9,037 bases of DNA from DAIOHQ01 sp036744635. GTDB lineage: Bacteria > Planctomycetota > Phycisphaerae > Tepidisphaerales > Tepidisphaeraceae. The translations under genes and the position numbers were made by a program. The stretch spans positions 1 through 9,037 of the forward strand of contig DAIOHQ010000205.1 of assembly GCA_036744635.1 (NCBI GenBank). Direction: 5' to 3'. The notes under the pieces were generated by a model. That model was not told where the DNA came from, did not search any database, and saw only the letters and a program-made list of their open reading frames with translations. How positions within the stretch are numbered: the first letter of the stretch is position 1; each line of letters starts with the position of its first letter. This document shows, piece by piece, positions 1-6,419 of the stretch.

Positions 1-137
1 GTGCGTGACACTTTAGGCGGCTTTGCCTTGATTTGGTGCGGCGGACATTCTTGTCTGCCATGGCTGAATGAGCGGTGGATGTACACATCCACCCGAATTC
101 AGCCATATTTTCTCACGCCGCCTATAGTGTCACGCAC
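1..137. repeat. Nested inverted-repeat element upstream of the URO-D-like gene
   Basis: Outer arms at 1-21 and 117-137 are inverted copies matching at 20 of 21 positions (the only mismatch is the T/A at 13 versus 125). Inside are two further hairpins. One pairs 40-46 with 53-59 (one G-T pair, loop ATTCTT). The other pairs 60-69 with 97-106 (10 bp, perfect) and encloses a perfect 9-bp stem, 74-82 with 85-93. Almost the whole segment can therefore fold into a branched structure. It may extend left of the window, since the outer arm begins at base 1. No transposase is present, so it could be a MITE-like or REP-like intergenic repeat, or a structured regulatory element. The identity is unknown; the pairing is directly visible. 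Confidence 0.8.
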
Positions 138-212
138 CCACAGTCGGCCGAACTCGATAGACCGCCCTTCGGGCAGTACAATGCCATTTCACCAGGGCTT
201 GCGGAGATGGGC

Positions 213-1313
213 ATGGAGATCGAGTTGGATCTGGATCGCTTCTGGGCCGAAAACGCCGCCAGCAGTGGCAAGGCGTTTTCGACCGACAAGCCGCGGGCGC
301 CCATTGACCTGCCGATGGATGATCACTGGCTGCTGGAAGAGATGCAGCTTCCTTCCACCGTGCGCTACTATCGCGATGCCGAGTACGCGGCCCAGGTAAA
401 CCGGCGCTGCAATGATCGAATCGAGGTGGCGCTGGGAATCCGGCCGTTCTCCCAGACGCCGCAGCCGCCTGCGCCGCTGCGAATCGAGGAAGTATTCGGC
501 GCCCGCCGCGAGGTGATCGAAGGCGGCACTCCCTGGCTGGAACCGGGGGTGAGCACGGTCGAAGAATTGCGGGCGCTGATTGATCGGCTCCAGCGCCTCG
601 ATGATGCGGAACTGCGCGGCTTGATCTATTCCAACGGCGCCAACCCCGCCCCGCGGCCGCCTGGGCCCAACGGAGAAAAGCAGACAGTTTCCCCCTGGTC
701 GCGCGGGCCGGCCACCATCGGCACTTCGGCCATCGGCACGACCCCGTGGCTCTACTGGCTGCTGGATTATCCGGCGGACATGGAGCGGTTTTATGAACTG
801 CTGGCCGACATCATGATCCGCTATCAGCGCATCGTCGCCGATGCCAACAATCTGCAACTGCGCGGCTACGCCCTGCTGGATGACAACTGCGCCCTGCTTT
901 CGCCGGAGTTGTACGAGCAATTCTGTTTTCCGGTGGTGCGCAAGCTGTTCGCCGCCTTCGCCCCGGCGGCCGGCGATTTCCGCTTCCAGCATTCCGATTC
1001 GGCGATGGCGCATCTGCTGCCGATTCTAAACCGCTGCGATCTGAAGGGGGTGAACTTCGGTCCGACCATTCCGGCCGCGGAAATCCGCCGCCAGATGCCG
1101 CGGGCGGAAATCTGCGGCCAGATCGCCCCGATGACCCTGCGCAACCAATCCTTCGACGCCATCGCCGCCGAAGTGAAACGCGACTTCAACGCTGTGGGCG
1201 CCGATGGCGGGCTGAAGCTCACCACTGCCGGCTCGATCTCCGCAGGCACGTCGCTGGCCAACATTCGTGCCTTGATGTACGCGGTGGACCGCCACGCGCG
1301 CTATGATGGCTGA
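213..1313 (+). CDS. Uroporphyrinogen decarboxylase (URO-D) family protein, substrate unknown
   Basis: 366 residues starting at ATG 213, chosen because GGAG at 203-206 lies 6 nt upstream. ATG 207 is in frame but overlaps that site, and the frame's first ATG (75) would translate the upstream hairpin element. Family marks are GPATIGTSAIGTTPWL at 166-181 followed by the helix LLDYPADMERFYELLADIMI, then DDNCALLSPELYEQF at 223-237 and HSDSAMAHLLP at 260-270, leading to NFGPTIP at 281-287. This is the TIM-barrel pattern shared by HemE and the corrinoid methyltransferases MtaA/MtbA. The HemE N-terminal RQAGR signature is absent, so I do not call it hemE. H260-x-D262 with C302 sits roughly where MtaA-type enzymes have a metal-binding His-x-Cys...Cys set, which is inference only. 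Likely cytosolic. The stop is 9 nt before the rsmD ATG, so the two are probably co-transcribed. Confidence 0.85.
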   Translation: MEIELDLDRFWAENAASSGKAFSTDKPRAPIDLPMDDHWLLEEMQLPSTVRYYRDAEYAAQVNRRCNDRIEVALGIRPFSQTPQPPAPLRIEEVFGARREVIEGGTPWLEPGVSTVEELRALIDRLQRLDDAELRGLIYSNGANPAPRPPGPNGEKQTVSPWSRGPATIGTSAIGTTPWLYWLLDYPADMERFYELLADIMIRYQRIVADANNLQLRGYALLDDNCALLSPELYEQFCFPVVRKLFAAFAPAAGDFRFQHSDSAMAHLLPILNRCDLKGVNFGPTIPAAEIRRQMPRAEICGQIAPMTLRNQSFDAIAAEVKRDFNAVGADGGLKLTTAGSISAGTSLANIRALMYAVDRHARYDG

Positions 1314-1322
1314 GTGACGTTT

Positions 1323-1988
1323 ATGAAATCGAGCTTGCGGATCATCGCCGGGGAGTTCCGGGGACGGCGGCTGCTGCCGCCGGAAGGCGACGTCACCCGC
1401 CCGATCACCGACCGCGCCAAGCAGTCCCTCTTCGACATCATTTCCGACCTCATTCCCGGCGCCTATGTTTACGACCTGTTCGCCGGCACGGGGTCGATGG
1501 GCCTGGAGTCGCTCAGCCGCGGGGCGGCCGGGGCGCTCTTCTTCGAGCGCGACTGGTCGGCGCGCTCGCGGCTGCGGCAGAACATCCAGTCGCTGCGCCT
1601 CACCGACAAGAGCCAGATCGTCACCACCGACATCTTCGCCTGGTTTGAGCAGGCGACGGCGTTGCCCCCGCCGCCCGCGCCCGCGGCCAGCACTGACGCC
1701 GCGGGGGAGGCAGCTACCAACGATCCCGTCAAGCCCCCCACCGCCATCCCCCTGCGCCCGGCCGACCTGGTATTCCTCGACCCACCCTATTCATTCCTCA
1801 CCGATCGCCCGGTCGATCTGCTCGGCTTGGCGGACAAGCTGGTCACCGCCCATCTTGCTCCCGACGGGCGCATCATCTTCCGCCACGATGCCAAGGATTC
1901 CCTGGCCTTGCCCGACCTGAAGCGCTATGACCTGCGCACCTACGGCGGCATGACCATAGAATTTCTCCGCCGCGAGCCGGCCGGCTAA
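1323..1988 (+). CDS. rsmD: 16S rRNA (guanine(966)-N(2))-methyltransferase RsmD
   Basis: 221 residues from ATG 1323. GTG 1314, directly after the upstream TGA, is a possible alternative start that adds three residues. RsmD uses S-adenosylmethionine to methylate N2 of G966 (E. coli numbering) in 16S rRNA during 30S assembly. Visible signatures are the N-terminal LRIIAGEFRGRRLLPP, then RPITDRAKQSLFDII at 26-40, the SAM-binding motif I DLFAGTGSMGLESLSRGA at 51-68, the acidic FFERD at 73-77 and the catalytic DPPY at 153-156. It ends in the typical YGGMTIEFLRR. The family is usually about 180-200 residues. The excess here is a proline- and alanine-rich insert at about 110-146, between the TTDIFAWFEQ strand/helix and the DPPY strand, and is probably a disordered surface loop. 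It follows the URO-D-like gene with a 9-nt gap. Confidence 0.95.
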   Translation: MKSSLRIIAGEFRGRRLLPPEGDVTRPITDRAKQSLFDIISDLIPGAYVYDLFAGTGSMGLESLSRGAAGALFFERDWSARSRLRQNIQSLRLTDKSQIVTTDIFAWFEQATALPPPPAPAASTDAAGEAATNDPVKPPTAIPLRPADLVFLDPPYSFLTDRPVDLLGLADKLVTAHLAPDGRIIFRHDAKDSLALPDLKRYDLRTYGGMTIEFLRREPAG

Positions 1989-1997
1989 CCGGCAAAC

Positions 1998-2065
1998 AAG
2001 CGACGGAGCGACGAAGGGAAGGATGGATTGCTTTTCCCTCCTCTCCCTTCGTCGCTTCGTCGCTT
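1998..2065. repeat. 22-bp-stem hairpin with tandem 8-mers after rsmD
   Basis: The arms 1998-2019 and 2044-2065 pair over 22 bp with a single G-T wobble, leaving a 24-nt loop. The right arm overlaps three perfect tandem copies of CTTCGTCG at 2047-2070. The structure begins 10 nt after the rsmD stop. It could end or stabilise the rsmD transcript, but no T-run follows the stem, so it is not a classical intrinsic terminator. The repeated 8-mer, read on the other strand, gives translations of the type EATKRR, familiar from spurious ORFs in planctomycete and verrucomicrobial genomes. I take it as a genome-wide intergenic repeat, from memory and not from a search. Confidence 0.75.
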
Positions 2066-2080
2066 CGTCGCTCTCCTCAC

Positions 2081-2111
2081 CTTGATCTGCGTTCATCTGT
2101 GGTTCCCAAAA
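2081..2111. repeat. Candidate dispersed intergenic repeat between rsmD and the DUF58 gene
   Basis: The unit beginning TTGATCTGCGTTCATCTG at 2082 and running into GGTTCCCAAAA resembles a short sequence I recall recurring between genes in Planctomycetes and Verrucomicrobia, often directly beside the EATKRR-type tandem repeat as it is here. In frame it reads LTLICVHLWF, a pattern common in over-extended gene starts. It is present once in this window, so its repeat status cannot be shown from the sequence alone. From 2112 to the DUF58 start I see nothing further. Confidence 0.4.
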
Positions 2112-2162
2112 ATAGTCCGCGCTAAACAATCCCGCGGCCTTCCAGTACCATACTCAGACCCC

Positions 2163-3038
2163 GTGCCCATCCAGAAATACAAATTCTTCGGCCCCACGGA
2201 CGCCGCCAAGGTATCGAAGCTGCAGTTCATGGCCCGGCAGGTGGTGGAAGGGATCATCACCGGCCAGCACAAAAGCCCCCATCGCGGGTTCAGCGTCGAG
2301 TTCTCCGAGCACCGCGAATACGTCCCCGGCGATGAGCTGCGCCATCTCGACTGGCAGGCCTATGCCCGATCCGACCGCTATTACATCAAGCTCTACGAGC
2401 AGGAAACCAACCTCCGCGCCACCATCGTCATCGACACCAGCGCCTCGATGAAGTTCGGCAACAAGATCGACTATGCCCGCCATCTGGCAGCCTGCCTGGC
2501 CTATCTGCTGTCGATGCAGCAGGACCTGGCCGGGCTGGTGGCGATCGACCAGAAGGTGCGGGTGGAGCTGCCGCCGGGATCATCCCCAGCGCACCTCGAC
2601 CGGATGTTCAAGGAGCTGGAAGCGATGGAGGTGGGGAAAAAGACCGAGCTAGTCAAGCACCTGCACGGCCTGGCCGAGCGCCTGCCCCGCCGCAGCCTGG
2701 TGGTGTTGATCAGCGACCTATGGATCGACCCGCCCGAATTGGTCAAAGCCCTGCAGCACCTGCGCTACCGCAAGCATCAGGGCATGGTCCTGCACCTGCT
2801 CGACCGCGCTGAACTCGACCTCCCCTACGACCGCCAGGTGACGCTGCAGGACCTGGAAACCGATGAGAAGCTGCAGATCGACCCCGCCGACCTGCGCGAA
2901 ACCTATGTCAAGCAGGTGCAGGAATATCTCACCCAGGTGCGCCGGGCCTGCAACGACTCCGACATCGAATACCACATCCTGCACACGGATACACCCTACG
3001 ACAAAGCGCTCGTGCATTTGATGAATCGTAGAGGATGA
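2163..3038 (+). CDS. DUF58 domain-containing protein (vWA-like fold)
   Basis: 291 residues starting at GTG 2163. The longer frame from ATG 2028 is rejected because its first 45 codons translate the upstream repeats; no clear Shine-Dalgarno supports GTG 2163, so the start is inferred from family length. The N-terminal half carries the DUF58 hallmark: HKSPHRGFSVEFSEHREYVP at about 36-55, GDELRHLDWQAYARSDRYYI at 56-75, then YEQETN. A vWA-like domain follows with a MIDAS-type DTSASM at 91-96, a second acidic strand LVVLISDLWID at 179-189, and the usual C-terminal TDTPYDKALVHLMNRR. DUF58 proteins usually sit beside a MoxR-family AAA+ ATPase and BatA/B-like membrane proteins and are thought to act with them in envelope or metal-insertion processes. 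None of these partners is in the window. There is no membrane segment, so it is probably cytosolic. Confidence 0.9.
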   Translation: MPIQKYKFFGPTDAAKVSKLQFMARQVVEGIITGQHKSPHRGFSVEFSEHREYVPGDELRHLDWQAYARSDRYYIKLYEQETNLRATIVIDTSASMKFGNKIDYARHLAACLAYLLSMQQDLAGLVAIDQKVRVELPPGSSPAHLDRMFKELEAMEVGKKTELVKHLHGLAERLPRRSLVVLISDLWIDPPELVKALQHLRYRKHQGMVLHLLDRAELDLPYDRQVTLQDLETDEKLQIDPADLRETYVKQVQEYLTQVRRACNDSDIEYHILHTDTPYDKALVHLMNRRG

Positions 3039-3077
3039 CGCCATCGCCGACCGTGGATTCATCTGCCGGAAGGTAAG

Positions 3078-3521
3078 ATGAAACACCTGTTACTATTGCA
3101 TTTCCTTTTGACATGTTCTGGATGTGGTTTCCTGCTCGCGGATAGGCGGGACGCAAGCGGCACCTGGACCGGGCGAGTTGTTCCACATCTACTGGTTGAT
3201 GAACAAGGCAAGCCGGTCGTCTGTCTGGCGTTTGAGAGAGTAAGCGGGGATCGCGTCAGCAAATGGGTGAAGAAACAGGGGGCGCCCGTGCTGGTCGACA
3301 ATTCCTGTCATGCCGTCGGAACGCAAACAGTGGCCATCGGCGACACGATTCGGGTAACAGGAGACATGGGTATCGCTGAGATCACGTCCAACGACGGCCG
3401 CACCAAACTCTGTACGGAGCCTGAGAAGTCAAAGCCGGGCCGCCCATCTCCCTATGTGTTCGCGCTGCGCAGTCAGGGACAATTGCTCGTCCTGCACCAT
3501 TCTTCAGGTGCCCAGAGGTAA
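3078..3521 (+). CDS. Small exported, possibly lipidated protein of unknown function
   Basis: 147 residues. The start at ATG 3078 has GGAAGG at 3068-3073, 4 nt upstream. The N-terminus is a short signal peptide: K3, a hydrophobic run LLLLHFLL at 4-11, then TCSGC at 12-16. C13 or C16 could be a lipidation site, but neither preceding triplet fits the lipobox well, so signal peptidase I export is also possible. The mature part looks beta-rich (SGTWTGRVV at about 27-35, VAIGDTIRVTGDMGIAEI near 85-102) with two further cysteines. No family is recognised. It lies 39 nt after the DUF58 gene on the same strand and may share its transcript. Base composition and codon use look less GC-rich than its neighbours, which may mean later acquisition or a poorly conserved lineage gene. 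It ends 119 nt before the convergent murD. Confidence 0.7.
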   Translation: MKHLLLLHFLLTCSGCGFLLADRRDASGTWTGRVVPHLLVDEQGKPVVCLAFERVSGDRVSKWVKKQGAPVLVDNSCHAVGTQTVAIGDTIRVTGDMGIAEITSNDGRTKLCTEPEKSKPGRPSPYVFALRSQGQLLVLHHSSGAQR

Positions 3522-3577
3522 ATATCCGCGCGATCAATCATCCATGTGCAAACAATAGTCGTTCAAACAGCCATTCA

Positions 3578-3593
3578 TGTTCCACGTGGAACA
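3578..3593. promoter_or_regulatory. parS: parS centromere site (ParB/Spo0J binding)
   Basis: TGTTCCACGTGGAACA is a perfect 16-bp palindrome; with the flanking A and T at 3577 and 3594 it extends to 18 bp. It matches the conserved bacterial chromosomal parS pattern TGTTnCACGTGnAACA, is one base from the Bacillus form TGTTCCACGTGAAACA, and equals the fully symmetric form I recall from Pseudomonas. By simple arithmetic one defined 16-mer is expected about 2 in a million times in 9 kb, so chance is unlikely. It lies in the spacer between the 3' ends of two convergent genes. ParB loads on parS, spreads with CTP and works with ParA and SMC in chromosome segregation. Such sites cluster around oriC. 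The parA and parB genes are not in this window. Confidence 0.88.
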
Positions 3594-3640
3594 TTCGCTC
3601 GGAAGTAGAAGCCAGGGAATCTGAAAAACAATGCGAATCC

Positions 3641-4948
3641 CTACGCGCCTTTCGCCAGCCGCACGAAAGTGTTGCCGCGTTCCTCGAAGTTCACGAACTG
3701 GTCATAACTGGCGAAACCGGGGGAGAGCAGGATCACATCGCCGGGGGTGGCGATGCTTCGGGCGACTTGCATCGCCGTCGCCAGGTCGCCGCAGACGTGG
3801 ACCGGGGCGGCGGCCTGGTAGGTGGAGGCCGCCAGTTTCTCCGCCACCACCGTTCCCGTCGCTCCGATGCACAGCACCGCCTTGGCCCGTTCGGTCAGGG
3901 CAGCGCACAACTCCGTGATCGACAGCCCCTTGTCCGATCCTCCGACGATCTGGATGACCTTCCTGGCCGGGAATGATTCCAGCGCCGCCACCGCCGCTTC
4001 GGGAATCGTGGCGATGGAGTCGTTCACGAAGCGCACGTCGTTGGCTTCGTGCACAAGCTCCAGCCGGTGCGGCAGGCCATGAAAATTTCGCAGGACTTCC
4101 TGGGCCTGCTCCCAGGTCACGCCCAGCAGATGCGCTGCGGCGAAAGCGGCCTGGGCGTTGAGCTGATTGTGGCTGCCGGGAAGCGCCATCTCGAAATGCT
4201 TCGTGTGCTCCACGCCAAACGGCGCCACCGTTGCCCGCACCTCATCGGCCAGCGCCCAGGTCGCTTCATTCTCCCGGTTCAACACCGCGAAGTCGGCCGG
4301 CGTCTGATAGCGCAGCAGGTTCTTCTTGGCGTCGACGTACGCCTCGACCGATCCGTGCCAGGCGAGGTGATCGGCGGTGATCATGGTGATGATGCCGATG
4401 TGGGGAGACCATTTTCGCTCCCCCAGGTAATCCAGCATGTAGCTCGACAGCTCCAGCACCACCCAATCCCGCGGCTGAATCCTCGGCAATTCCGCCAGCA
4501 GCGACCCGCCCAGGTTTCCGCCGATCCAGGTGGCATTGTGCGGCCGGAGGATTTCGCCAAGCATGGCGGTGGTGGTCGATTTTCCCTTGGTGCCGGTGAC
4601 GCCGATGACCGTGCTGGCCGGACAGCGTTCGATGAAAAGACATATCTCGGTGGTGACGGGCACGCCGGCCGCCACGGCGGCGCGGAGAAATTGGCTGCTG
4701 CGCGGAATCGCCGGCGATGCGACCACCAGATCGGCGTTGGTGAAATCCTCCTCGCGGTGGCCGCCGAGATGATAGGCAATCGGCAGGTCCTGCAACTGCT
4801 CGACGGAATCGGCGAGCAGCCCGGCCGGCTTCTCATCGGTCACCAGCACCCGCGCCCCCTGCTCGATGAGCCAGCGGGCGGCCGCGATGCCCCCGCCAAA
4901 CCGGCCAAGCCCCGCCACCGTCACGCGCTGATCCGCCAGGTCGTGCAT
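3641..4948 (-). CDS. murD: UDP-N-acetylmuramoyl-L-alanine--D-glutamate ligase
   Basis: 435 residues (E. coli MurD has 438). It adds D-glutamate to UDP-MurNAc-L-Ala with ATP in the cytoplasmic stage of peptidoglycan synthesis. Three-domain order is visible: N-terminal Rossmann-like VTVAGLGRFGGGIAA; central ATPase domain with P-loop GTKGKST at 119-125, ELSSY at 166-170, DHLAWHGS at 193-200 and K208/K209 where the carbamylated lysine is expected; GSHNQLNAQAA at 258-268. The C-terminal domain has HRLE at 294-297, NDSIAT at 309-314, GGSDKG at 336-341 and LSPGFASYDQF at 408-418. The combination ELSS, NDSxAT and the SP...ASxDQF ending separates MurD from MurC, MurE and MurF. The usual NDSKAT lysine is isoleucine (I312). 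The ATG is at 4946-4948 with AGGAG 4 nt upstream, overlapping the previous gene's TAG. It is last in a four-gene unit and lies outside any dcw cluster. Confidence 0.96.
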   Translation of the reverse strand: MHDLADQRVTVAGLGRFGGGIAAARWLIEQGARVLVTDEKPAGLLADSVEQLQDLPIAYHLGGHREEDFTNADLVVASPAIPRSSQFLRAAVAAGVPVTTEICLFIERCPASTVIGVTGTKGKSTTTAMLGEILRPHNATWIGGNLGGSLLAELPRIQPRDWVVLELSSYMLDYLGERKWSPHIGIITMITADHLAWHGSVEAYVDAKKNLLRYQTPADFAVLNRENEATWALADEVRATVAPFGVEHTKHFEMALPGSHNQLNAQAAFAAAHLLGVTWEQAQEVLRNFHGLPHRLELVHEANDVRFVNDSIATIPEAAVAALESFPARKVIQIVGGSDKGLSITELCAALTERAKAVLCIGATGTVVAEKLAASTYQAAAPVHVCGDLATAMQVARSIATPGDVILLSPGFASYDQFVNFEERGNTFVRLAKGA

Positions 4949-4955
4949 CGTGCTC

Positions 4956-5423
4956 CTATGGCTGCGCGGGCGCGGGCGCTGGCGCGCGGGCGGAGGTTGG
5001 TGCAGAAGCCGGCGCGGGCGTCGCCAGCGCGGCGATATCCGTCACCGGCCGCCAGCCTCCGGCGCCATCCGGCTCCCAATATTTCACGCCGATGTCGTTG
5101 CTGGTCAGCCAGACACGATTTTTTACATCCCACCCCATCCGCCAGGGAAACCGCACCCGCGCCACCGTCTGCTGCTCGAACAGCGGCCTGCCGGCGCCCG
5201 CGCCCGCGCCATCGCGGATTTCAAACTTCACGCAATCCGCCGGCTTGTTCTTCACCTCCGCCGAGGCAATGCTCGTGACCAGCACGTATTTTCCATCCGG
5301 CGATTTCAGCGGCGCCTGCGGCTGCGGCTTGCTGGCTTTCTGCTGCGCCTGCTGATGATACAGCACCGCGAAGATGCCTCCGAGCAGCGCCAGAAAGAGA
5401 ATGACCGCGATGATCCGTTGCAT
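4956..5423 (-). CDS. Membrane-anchored protein of unknown function
   Basis: 155 residues. One hydrophobic segment at about 4-21 (IIAVILFLALLGGIFAVL) follows M-Q-R, so it is probably an inner-membrane protein with a single N-terminal anchor and its body outside the cytoplasm. A Q/K/P-rich linker (22-39) leads to a compact, probably beta-rich region at 40-127 that begins SPDGKYVLVTSI and contains WDVKNRVWLTSNDIGVKYWE at 98-117. The C-terminus (about 134-155) is low-complexity Ala/Pro. A GAGAGAG stretch at 72-78 is a second low-complexity patch. No family is recognised. It starts 6 nt after pyrF ends and stops 7 nt before murD, so it is co-transcribed, and its TAG overlaps the murD ribosome binding site. 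The ATG at 5421-5423 has no strong Shine-Dalgarno and probably depends on ribosomes leaving pyrF. A role in envelope biology is suggested only by the murD context. Confidence 0.75.
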   Translation of the reverse strand: MQRIIAVILFLALLGGIFAVLYHQQAQQKASKPQPQAPLKSPDGKYVLVTSIASAEVKNKPADCVKFEIRDGAGAGAGRPLFEQQTVARVRFPWRMGWDVKNRVWLTSNDIGVKYWEPDGAGGWRPVTDIAALATPAPASAPTSARAPAPAPAQP

Positions 5424-5429
5424 GATGTT

Positions 5430-6380
5430 TCACGGCGATTTCGAAGCCAACACTCCCGCGACATCCTGCTTCATGTCGATCACCGCCGCCTCGACGCATC
5501 GCACCCAATCGCCGCCAAATCGATCGGCATATTTCTTTTCCCGGTGGGCATACAAGATCGACCGGCTGGCCGAGACGATCGCCCCTCGTCCATCCACGAA
5601 CGCCGCCCGCGTCATCTCCGCCGTCGCCCCCTGGGCGCCGTATCCGGGCAGAAGAAAAATCGATTGCGGCAGGCGCTGGCGCAGGCTCTGCATCGACTCG
5701 GTCTGCGTCGCCCCGACGACCGCGCCGATGGAGCTGTAGCCGCGCGATCCGACCAAGCCTTCGGCGGCGGCGATCGGCCGCAATCCATCCGCCAGCGCTT
5801 CCGACCACGTCCGCCCGTCGGCGAGGCGCACATCCTGCATGATGGCCGATCCGGGATTGCTCGTCCGCACCAGCACGAAAAGCCCTTTCCCGTAGGTCTG
5901 GGCGGTCTCGATGAACGGCGCCAGCGTGTCGAAACCGAGCATCGGGTTCACCGTGATGGCGTCAGGCATCACCACGTCTGCCATTTCCTCGAACGTTGCG
6001 TCGGCCAGGTGCCCGGCGGCGTAGGCGCTGGCGGTGGAGCCGATGTCGCCGCGCTTCACATCCCCGATCACCAGCAGATCGAGCTCGGCCGCCTCCTGGA
6101 TCAGGCTGTAATACGCCTCGACGCCTTCCCACAAATATTGCTCGAAATAGGCCGACTGAAACTTGACGATGGGCACGTGCGGCGCCACCGCCCGCAGCAC
6201 CGCGGTGGTGAAGGCAAAGATGGAATCAATGGCCGCTTCCATGTCGTTGCCGTCGCGGTCGGCCGCCGCCCCTGCCACCGCATCGGGGAGCATCTCGAAA
6301 ATCGGATCGATGCCCACGCAGATCGGCGAGCCCTTGCGCTCGATCGCTTCCAGCAGGCGGTCGCTGAACACTTCGGCCAT
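5430..6380 (-). CDS. pyrF: Orotidine-5'-phosphate decarboxylase, type 2
   Basis: 316 residues. It decarboxylates orotidine 5'-phosphate to UMP, the last step of de novo pyrimidine synthesis, as a soluble TIM-barrel enzyme. Visible signatures are CVGIDP at 21-26, PIVKFQSAYFE at 70-80 (K73), the catalytic DVKRGDIGSTASAYA at 107-121 with D107, K109 and D112, NPMLGFD at 145-151, VLVRTSNPGS at 169-178, VGAT at 222-225, LLPGYGAQG at 243-251 and SASRSILYA at 270-278. The spacing of the KRGDI motif, the NPMLG loop and the length mark the longer type 2 family (about 270-310 residues), not the E. coli type. The start ATG 6378-6380 has GGAG 5 nt upstream. It begins 39 nt after the Clp_N-domain gene and is followed after 6 nt by the membrane-anchored protein gene. 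Confidence 0.96.
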   Translation of the reverse strand: MAEVFSDRLLEAIERKGSPICVGIDPIFEMLPDAVAGAAADRDGNDMEAAIDSIFAFTTAVLRAVAPHVPIVKFQSAYFEQYLWEGVEAYYSLIQEAAELDLLVIGDVKRGDIGSTASAYAAGHLADATFEEMADVVMPDAITVNPMLGFDTLAPFIETAQTYGKGLFVLVRTSNPGSAIMQDVRLADGRTWSEALADGLRPIAAAEGLVGSRGYSSIGAVVGATQTESMQSLRQRLPQSIFLLPGYGAQGATAEMTRAAFVDGRGAIVSASRSILYAHREKKYADRFGGDWVRCVEAAVIDMKQDVAGVLASKSP

Positions 6381-6419
6381 TACGACTCCGTGAAATTCCG
6401 TTCACCCTGCACAATCGGC

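Noticed and set aside
75..212. N-terminal extension of the URO-D-like protein from ATG 75
   Set aside because: These codons run through the hairpin element and do not resemble the family; GGAG at 203-206 supports ATG 213.
213..1313. Calling the URO-D-fold gene hemE
   Set aside because: The conserved N-terminal HemE active-site signature is absent and the sequence is closer in pattern to generic URO-D/MtaA-type proteins.
2000..2063. Hairpin after rsmD as an intrinsic terminator
   Set aside because: The stem is long but no T-run follows on either strand and the tandem 8-mers point to a repeat; the terminator role is left open.
2047..2070. Tandem CTTCGTCG units as a CRISPR or iteron array
   Set aside because: Three directly abutting 8-bp copies without spacers and no cas or rep gene nearby.
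2028..2162. N-terminal extension of the DUF58 protein from ATG 2028
   Set aside because: The translated segment comes from the tandem and dispersed repeats; family length fits the GTG at 2163.
3622..3640. T-run on the minus strand after murD as a terminator
   Set aside because: GTTTTTC is present, but I could not find a convincing GC-rich stem before it.
4049..5278. 409-codon open frame on the plus strand
   Set aside because: It is the complement of murD and the membrane-anchored gene; no motifs and low-complexity Arg/Pro/Ala content.
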